Shown here piece by piece: positions 59,580-64,000 of a DNA stretch of 64,000 bases. Position numbers and translations under genes: made by a program. The notes below the pieces were generated by a model. It worked only from the letters and a program-made list of their open reading frames with translations, ran no database searches and was not told where the DNA came from. Source of the stretch: CAILZL01 sp963748005 (GTDB lineage Bacteria > Pseudomonadota > Gammaproteobacteria > Steroidobacterales > Steroidobacteraceae). The stretch lies in assembly GCA_963748005.1 (NCBI GenBank), contig CAVVHH010000002.1, positions 3,038,001 to 3,102,000 on the forward strand. Reading direction: 5' to 3'. Positions within the stretch are counted from its first letter, which is position 1. Each line of letters opens with the position of its first letter.

Positions 59580-60253
59580 ACGCATCGTTGTCGTCAGTCA
59601 GTTCGGATGCTCCCTTGCTCAAGTACCTGGGTGCGGTTCCTTACGAACCGATCTGGCGCGCCATGCAGCGCTTTACCGACGAACGCGACGAGCACACTCG
59701 CGATGAAATCTGGTTTCTCGAACACCCGCCGGTATTCACGCTGGGCTTGAACGGCAAGCCCGAGCATGTGCTCGCTGCCGGGGATATTCCGGTGGTGCAG
59801 ATCGATCGTGGTGGTCAGGTGACTTATCACGGTCCGGGTCAGCTGGTGGTGTATCCCCTGCTAGATTTGCGTCGCGTGAAGCTGGGTGTGCGCGACCTGG
59901 TGATGGCGCTCGAACAGGCAGTGATCAATACGGCGGCCCGGAATGGCATCAACGCAGCGGCTCGCCGCGATGCGCCGGGTGTCTATGTAGATGGCAGCAA
60001 ACTGGCCAGTGTGGGCTTGCGCATCCGGCGTGGCTGCACCTATCACGGGATGGCGTTCAACATTGCCATGGATCTGGAACCCTTTCAGCGCATCAACCCC
60101 TGTGGCTATCAGGGTTTGCAGGTCGTGGACATGGCTACGCTTGGCGTACATCAGACAGTGCAGCAAGTTGCAGCGCAGCTTGCTCCGGAGCTGTTAAAGA
60201 CTCTGGGATTTCCGATGCAGACGATGTGGAGTGAAATATTGGGAGTGGAATAA
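59576..60253 (+). CDS. lipB: Octanoyl-[acyl-carrier-protein]:protein N-octanoyltransferase
   Basis: Transfers octanoate from ACP to lipoyl domains, the step before LipA. GTG start overlapping the lipA stop. Motif RGGQVTYHGPGQLV (79-91) and the catalytic dyad Lys142 (DGSKLASVGLRI) and Cys176 (INPCGYQGL). 225 residues. Here lipA precedes lipB, the reverse of the E. coli order (ybeD-lipB-lipA), with ybeD convergent downstream. Confidence 0.97.
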   Translation: MNASLSSVSSDAPLLKYLGAVPYEPIWRAMQRFTDERDEHTRDEIWFLEHPPVFTLGLNGKPEHVLAAGDIPVVQIDRGGQVTYHGPGQLVVYPLLDLRRVKLGVRDLVMALEQAVINTAARNGINAAARRDAPGVYVDGSKLASVGLRIRRGCTYHGMAFNIAMDLEPFQRINPCGYQGLQVVDMATLGVHQTVQQVAAQLAPELLKTLGFPMQTMWSEILGVE

Positions 60254-60276
60254 CTGCGGTTTGCCGATTCAGGTGC

Positions 60277-60540
60277 CTACAGCGCCACCATCACCCGTTC
60301 ACACGAGGTCAGTTCCATGTACAAGGCGTCCAGCTGTCCCTTGCTGGTGGCGACAACGGTAATGGTCAGGCCCAGATAAGTGCCATCCCGGCTTGGGCGT
60401 TCTTCGATCTTGCTCTGCTCCACGTCACCCATGTGTTTCTGCACGATGCCCAGCACAACACTGCGAAAATCGTCGTTGTTGCGCCCCATGACCTTCAGGG
60501 GATAGTCATGGGGAAACTTCATCAGCGTGTCTTCGCTCAT
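60277..60540 (-). CDS. ybeD: DUF493 family protein YbeD
   Basis: 87-residue alpha/beta (ferredoxin-like ACT-type) protein, the exact family length, starting MSEDTLMKFPHDYPLKVMG, with LGLTITVVATSKGQLDALY and ending ELTSCERVMVAL. Proposed allosteric or regulatory domain; function unknown. Conserved between dacA and the lip genes, 19 bp after dacA on the same strand. Confidence 0.95.
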   Translation of the reverse strand: MSEDTLMKFPHDYPLKVMGRNNDDFRSVVLGIVQKHMGDVEQSKIEERPSRDGTYLGLTITVVATSKGQLDALYMELTSCERVMVAL

Positions 60541-60559
60541 TGGCCGACCCTGATCATGG

Positions 60560-61846
60560 TTATTCGAACCACAGCTTGATGCTGTCGGTCATGCGGCCAA
60601 AGAAACCTGCTTCAGCTACGTCTGCCAGTGGATACAGCGGATAGCTGCCCAGTTCCTTGCCATCCTGCATCAACTTGAGTCTGCCCACTTCTATGTCACG
60701 CTTGAGCGGTGCCACCAGCGATGCTGGCAGCTCAATACTGGCCTGCACCTTGTCGGCACTACCACGCTGCAAAGTCAGCTGAACGTCCGCATTCGGGCCG
60801 ATGGCCACAGTGTCAATCTGCCCCTTGCGCACCCGTGCTGATTGCAGGCTCTGGTTGGCTGCATACAAACGTCTGGTTTCGTAGAAGCTGAAACCATAGT
60901 TCAGTAATGCAGAGGTACCATCCTCGCGCGCCTTGATGGACGGCGTATTCATCACCACGGTGATCAGGCGCATGTCGTTGCGCTTTGCCGACGACACCAG
61001 GCAGTAGCCGGCGCCTTCGGTATGACCGGTTTTCAATCCGTCTACGGTCGGGTCACGGATCAGCAGACCATTGCGGTTGTGCTGCAAGGTATTGTTGTAG
61101 GTAAATTCCTTGATCGAGAAGTAGTGATAGTACTGCGGAAAATCGCGGATCAACGCCTGTGCCAGCAACGCCATGTCGCGCGGCGTGGTGTAGTCCATCG
61201 GTGACGGCAGGCCCGTCGCGTTGCCGAAGCTGGTGCCGGTCATGCCAAGGCGTTGCGCATACTGGCGCATCAACTGTGCGAAGGTGTCTTCGTTGCCGGC
61301 AATGTGTTCAGCGAGTGCGATGCTGGCATCGTTACCCGACTGCACGATCATGCCCAGCAGCAGGGTTTCAATCGGCACCCGACTATTGAGCGGGATGAAG
61401 CTGGTGGAGCCATCGGTGCTGGCGCCACCTTCACGCCAGGCATGTTCGCTGACCAGCGCCAGATCGGTGAGTTTGATTCTGCCGATACGCAACGCATCAA
61501 AAGTAATATATGCCGTCATCAACTTGGTGAGGCTGGCCGGCTCCATGCGTTCGCTGCTGTTGGTCTCTGCCAGCACCTTGCCGCTGGCAGCATCGATCAT
61601 GATGTAGCCGCGCGCCTGCACAACGGGTGGTGGTGGAACGGGCATGCCCGGCGCGAGTGCCGGTGCGGCACCGGGGCCGGCCGCTGGCATGGACTCCAGC
61701 GGCGATTTGTTGAATGACTCCAGCGGTGAACCGAGGCTGCTCGAAGACGAGCTGCTGCTGGCAGCCTCCGGCGCGTCTTTCTTGTTGCAGGCGGACAGCG
61801 CCAACGTCATGCCGCCCAGCAGACATATCCACTTCAGTTTGGTCAT
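60560..61846 (-). CDS. dacA: D-alanyl-D-alanine carboxypeptidase (PBP5/6 type) with lipoprotein signal
   Basis: Removes the terminal D-Ala of peptidoglycan pentapeptides in the periplasm. Active-site motifs: Ser105-x-x-Lys108 (ASLTKL), Ser170-Gly-Asn (QSGNDAS), Lys272-Thr-Gly (LKTGHTEGAG). The N-terminus is a lipoprotein signal, LALSAC with Cys20, followed by a 55-residue Ser/Pro/Ala-rich linker (SSSSSSSS, then PAAGPGAAPALAPG). The C-terminus still ends in an amphipathic helix-like segment (GFFGRMTDSIKLWFE), the normal PBP5 anchor. 428 residues against about 400 in E. coli. Confidence 0.93.
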   Translation of the reverse strand: MTKLKWICLLGGMTLALSACNKKDAPEAASSSSSSSSLGSPLESFNKSPLESMPAAGPGAAPALAPGMPVPPPPVVQARGYIMIDAASGKVLAETNSSERMEPASLTKLMTAYITFDALRIGRIKLTDLALVSEHAWREGGASTDGSTSFIPLNSRVPIETLLLGMIVQSGNDASIALAEHIAGNEDTFAQLMRQYAQRLGMTGTSFGNATGLPSPMDYTTPRDMALLAQALIRDFPQYYHYFSIKEFTYNNTLQHNRNGLLIRDPTVDGLKTGHTEGAGYCLVSSAKRNDMRLITVVMNTPSIKAREDGTSALLNYGFSFYETRRLYAANQSLQSARVRKGQIDTVAIGPNADVQLTLQRGSADKVQASIELPASLVAPLKRDIEVGRLKLMQDGKELGSYPLYPLADVAEAGFFGRMTDSIKLWFE

Positions 61847-61935
61847 CGTTCAATCGCTCCGGAAAACTTGAAGCCGCTGCATTCGCACAGGCGCAGCGAG
61901 CGGAAATTCAGATGGCATAGTTTAGCAGCGTGTAT

Positions 61936-62736
61936 TCAATCCAGTGCCAAATGTGCATCGGCAATGCCCAGTGTCTTCAGTTCGGCAACCACGCGATCAA
62001 AGGTTGGTACGTCGGCAATGGGGCCGATACGCACACGGTACAGACTGCGCCCGCCGACCAGGTCGCTGCGCACCTGCGCCTGCGGATAGCCCTTGCCGCG
62101 CAATTGCGCAACCAGCCGGTCGGCGTTACCGGACGTGCCGAATGCGCCGGCCTGCACGTACAAGGTCCTGATGGCATTGCTGCCCGGCAATGCACTCTGT
62201 CCCGGTGTAATCGCGCGGACTTCCACCAGCGCCGTGCCGGCGCGTTGCATGTCCAGCTTGGCGGCTGCGGTAAACGACAGATCGATGATACGGCCGTCCT
62301 TGAACGGGCCTCGATCGTTCACGCGTACAATGATCGATTTGCCGTTGCCGAGATTGGTGACCTGCACATAGCTGGGTAACGGCAACGTCTTGTGCGCGGC
62401 AGTCATGGCGTACATGTCGTAACGCTCGCCGTTGGACGTGGCTTCCTGATGAAAGCCGGGACCGTACCAGGAGGCGACGCCGCGTTCGACATAGCCGGCT
62501 GCGGATTGTTGCACGAAGTAACGCTTGCCCATCACTTCGTAAAAAGCGGGGTTGCCGCGCGTTGACAGGGGTTCAACACGGGGAACGGCATCGGGAATGG
62601 CCAGCGGGTCGGGTGCTGGGGATGGAACATTTTGTGCGGGCTGCGGTGGTGAGGAGATACATGACTGCAGCAGCAGGGCACAACTCACCACGGCAAGGCA
62701 GCTTGCAGTCCTCGGCCAGCCGACAATCATCTGCAT
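61936..62736 (-). CDS. rlpA: Septal ring lytic transglycosylase RlpA
   Basis: Outer-membrane lipoprotein that cleaves denuded glycan strands at the septum (activity shown for the Pseudomonas enzyme). Lipobox LLQSC (Cys26), Pro-rich linker, double-psi-beta-barrel catalytic domain from about 84 (GVASWYGPGFHQEATSNGE; VRVNDRGPFKDGRIIDLS) and a C-terminal SPOR domain (about 190-262, YVQAGAFGTSGNADRL). 266 residues. It lies between dacA and mltB on the same strand in the usual elongation/division cluster. Confidence 0.95.
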   Translation of the reverse strand: MQMIVGWPRTASCLAVVSCALLLQSCISSPPQPAQNVPSPAPDPLAIPDAVPRVEPLSTRGNPAFYEVMGKRYFVQQSAAGYVERGVASWYGPGFHQEATSNGERYDMYAMTAAHKTLPLPSYVQVTNLGNGKSIIVRVNDRGPFKDGRIIDLSFTAAAKLDMQRAGTALVEVRAITPGQSALPGSNAIRTLYVQAGAFGTSGNADRLVAQLRGKGYPQAQVRSDLVGGRSLYRVRIGPIADVPTFDRVVAELKTLGIADAHLALD

Positions 62737-62739
62737 TGC

Positions 62740-63735
62740 TCAGTTACCAGCCATAGTGGATGTTGCAGTAATCGCCCGGCCCAGATCATGGACGGTATTG
62801 GCATACAGCGGGCTGCGGTTATAGCGGGTGATCACATAGAAATTGTTGAAACCCACCCGATATACCGGGCCTTCCTTGCCCTGCAAACTCAACAGCACCG
62901 CCGGTGCTGAGTCCGGTAGTGTGGTGGTGAACACCACGCCTTTGGTGCGCAGCGAACCCACCGTTTCGTTGAGCGTGACATCACCCAGCGTGAAATCGCG
63001 GGTATCCATGCTGGTCAGCGTGGCCTCGGTGACTATTGGCTCACCACTGCGCCAGCCATGCTGCTTGAGATAGTTGGCAATGCTGGCCAGTACATCATCC
63101 CAGTTGCTCCACAGGTCCACCTTGCCGTCGCCGTCGCCATCGGTGCCGAAGTCGCGATAACTGTGCGGCATGAACTGCGGCGGTCCCATGGCGCCGGCAT
63201 AGGAACCCAGCAGCGACGTCGGTGCCAGCTTCTGTTCGCGCGTCATCAGCAGAAACTGTTCCAGCTCGTAGCGGAAGAATTCGCCACGCGGTGGATAATC
63301 AAAGCCGAGTGTCGCCAGCGCATCGAGTACCCGATATCGACCGGTGATTTCACCATACATGGTTTCGACGCCGAGAATGCCCAGCATCACGTCAACCGGC
63401 GCACCGTCCGCTGCCAGCATATCAAGGATGGTTCGATGCCTGGCGTAAAAGCTCCGGCCCGTGCTGATGCGTCTGTCGGTCAGGAAGCGCTCGCGATATT
63501 CAAACCAGGGGATGGTCTTTTCCGCAGGCTTGCTGATGGCATCGAGAATGGCCTGTTTTGTCTCTGCTGTACGCAGCGTCGTTTCCAGTTGCTTGCGATC
63601 AAACTGGTGAGTGCTGATCATGTTGTCAATGAAGCTGCGCACTTCCGGTCGTTCGATATCCAGCGCCTGCGCGCTGTTGTACAGCGCAGCACTCAGGGCC
63701 AGGGCGATCCAGCAAGACGTTCGTGCATTGGGCAT
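62740..63735 (-). CDS. mltB: Membrane-bound lytic murein transglycosylase B
   Basis: Lytic transglycosylase producing 1,6-anhydroMurNAc ends. The ATG at 63735 is preceded by AGGAG and gives 331 residues; an earlier ATG at 63786 lacks this spacing. The signal peptide (CWIALALSAALYNSAQA) is of the cleavable type without a lipobox, so the protein may be soluble periplasmic, unlike E. coli MltB. Catalytic Glu is in GILGVETMYGEITGRY; later GAMGPPQFMPHSYRDFG and a Ca-binding-like DGDGDGKVDLW. It is 54 bp after rodA. Confidence 0.94.
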   Translation of the reverse strand: MPNARTSCWIALALSAALYNSAQALDIERPEVRSFIDNMISTHQFDRKQLETTLRTAETKQAILDAISKPAEKTIPWFEYRERFLTDRRISTGRSFYARHRTILDMLAADGAPVDVMLGILGVETMYGEITGRYRVLDALATLGFDYPPRGEFFRYELEQFLLMTREQKLAPTSLLGSYAGAMGPPQFMPHSYRDFGTDGDGDGKVDLWSNWDDVLASIANYLKQHGWRSGEPIVTEATLTSMDTRDFTLGDVTLNETVGSLRTKGVVFTTTLPDSAPAVLLSLQGKEGPVYRVGFNNFYVITRYNRSPLYANTVHDLGRAITATSTMAGN

Positions 63736-63789
63736 CAAGCCACTCCTGACAAAGCGATGGGGATTCAGACTGCATACCGCAGTCATGGT

Positions 63790-64000
63790 TCAGCGTCCTA
63801 CCAGACGACGTTTGGCATTGACCGCCATCATGATGCCGAAGCCCGCCATCAAGGTCACCATCGACGTACCGCCAAAACTGATCAACGGCAGCGGCACGCC
63901 CACCACTGGCAAGAGTCCCGTCACCATGCCGGTATTGACAAACACATATACGGCAAAGGTGAGTCCCAGACTGCCGGCGAGTGTGCGGGCAAATGTGTCC
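63790..64000 (-). CDS. rodA: Rod shape-determining SEDS protein RodA, 3' end
   Basis: The C-terminal 69 residues are visible; the 5' part lies beyond the window. RodA is the SEDS peptidoglycan glycosyltransferase of the elongasome, working with PBP2. The segment VFVNTGMVTGLLPVVGVPLP followed by LISFGGTSM is diagnostic of SEDS proteins, and the end ...MMAVNAKRRLVGR is a normal RodA tail. It precedes mltB, rlpA and dacA on the same strand. Confidence 0.93.
   Translation of the reverse strand, partial: DTFARTLAGSLGLTFAVYVFVNTGMVTGLLPVVGVPLPLISFGGTSMVTLMAGFGIMMAVNAKRRLVGR

Noticed and set aside
1..64000. CRISPR arrays, prophage or intact insertion sequence
   Set aside because: No regularly spaced direct repeats, transposase, integrase or phage structural genes are visible anywhere in the window.

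Overview
This 64 kb window is a stretch of core chromosome from a Gammaproteobacterium. I place it there by gene content and order: folC-dedD-cvpA-purF; tig-clpP-clpX-lon-hupB-ppiD-fabI with interspersed tRNAs; gloB-methyltransferase-dnaQ; lptD-surA-pdxA-rsmA-apaG-apaH with amgK-murU divergent from lptD, as in Pseudomonas; and lipA-lipB-ybeD-dacA-rlpA-mltB-rodA. G+C is moderately high. The presence of miaE, AmgK/MurU cell-wall recycling and a bacterial kynurenine pathway, plus the tonB-exbB-exbD-exbD-TPR layout, would suit a Xanthomonadales/Nevskiales/Steroidobacterales-type lineage. I cannot fix the genus from sequence alone. There is no prophage, CRISPR array, rRNA operon or intact insertion sequence.

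Layout. Positions 1-8200 hold the folC 3' end, an SPOR protein preceded by a 195-bp palindromic MITE-like element, cvpA, purF, a receiver-like/serine-threonine kinase fusion, miaE, lpxH and cysS. Positions 8200-9022 hold five tRNA genes (Pro, Arg, His, Lys, Leu). Positions 9076-18100 hold the protein quality-control block (tig, clpP, clpX, lon, hupB, tRNA-Val, tRNA-Asp, ppiD), with sigma-32-like promoters in front of clpX and lon. Positions 18100-25814 hold fabI, mltD, gloB, a methyltransferase, a WbpE-like aminotransferase, dnaQ and nhaB. Positions 26009-30956 are a tryptophan/kynurenine degradation operon read on the minus strand: 3-hydroxyanthranilate dioxygenase, cyclase-type arylformamidase, kynureninase, kynurenine monooxygenase and, downstream, an outer-membrane barrel. 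Positions 31071-42980 hold apaH, apaG, a universal stress protein, a DUF4397 lipoprotein, rsmA, pdxA, surA (frameshifted near its 3' end), lptD and the divergent amgK-murU.

Positions 43074-46314 carry small accessory genes: a short hypothetical, a spermidine-synthase-like protein, a HIT protein, a half ion channel, a PIN protein and a periplasmic glutathione peroxidase. Positions 46468-58418 form an iron/electron-transfer island: a membrane-anchored NADPH flavoprotein reductase, ApbE, a DUF2271 protein with a flavinylation-type motif, a PepSY membrane protein, a PiuC-type hydroxylase, a TonB-dependent siderophore receptor, a divergent TonB with a Fur-box-like palindrome between them, then a second TonB with ExbB, two ExbD and a TPR protein. 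Positions 58557-64000 return to core functions: lipoate synthesis and peptidoglycan maturation.

The most notable observations are: a single-base lesion that cuts the conserved surA tail; the apparent flavinylated trans-membrane electron conduit next to the siderophore receptor; a 21-bp hairpin in the amgK leader that pairs fully only in the amgK-sense RNA; alanine at FabI position 93 (triclosan site); a PBP5-type carboxypeptidase with a lipoprotein signal; and the MITE-like element whose end lies 9 bp from the dedD start codon.
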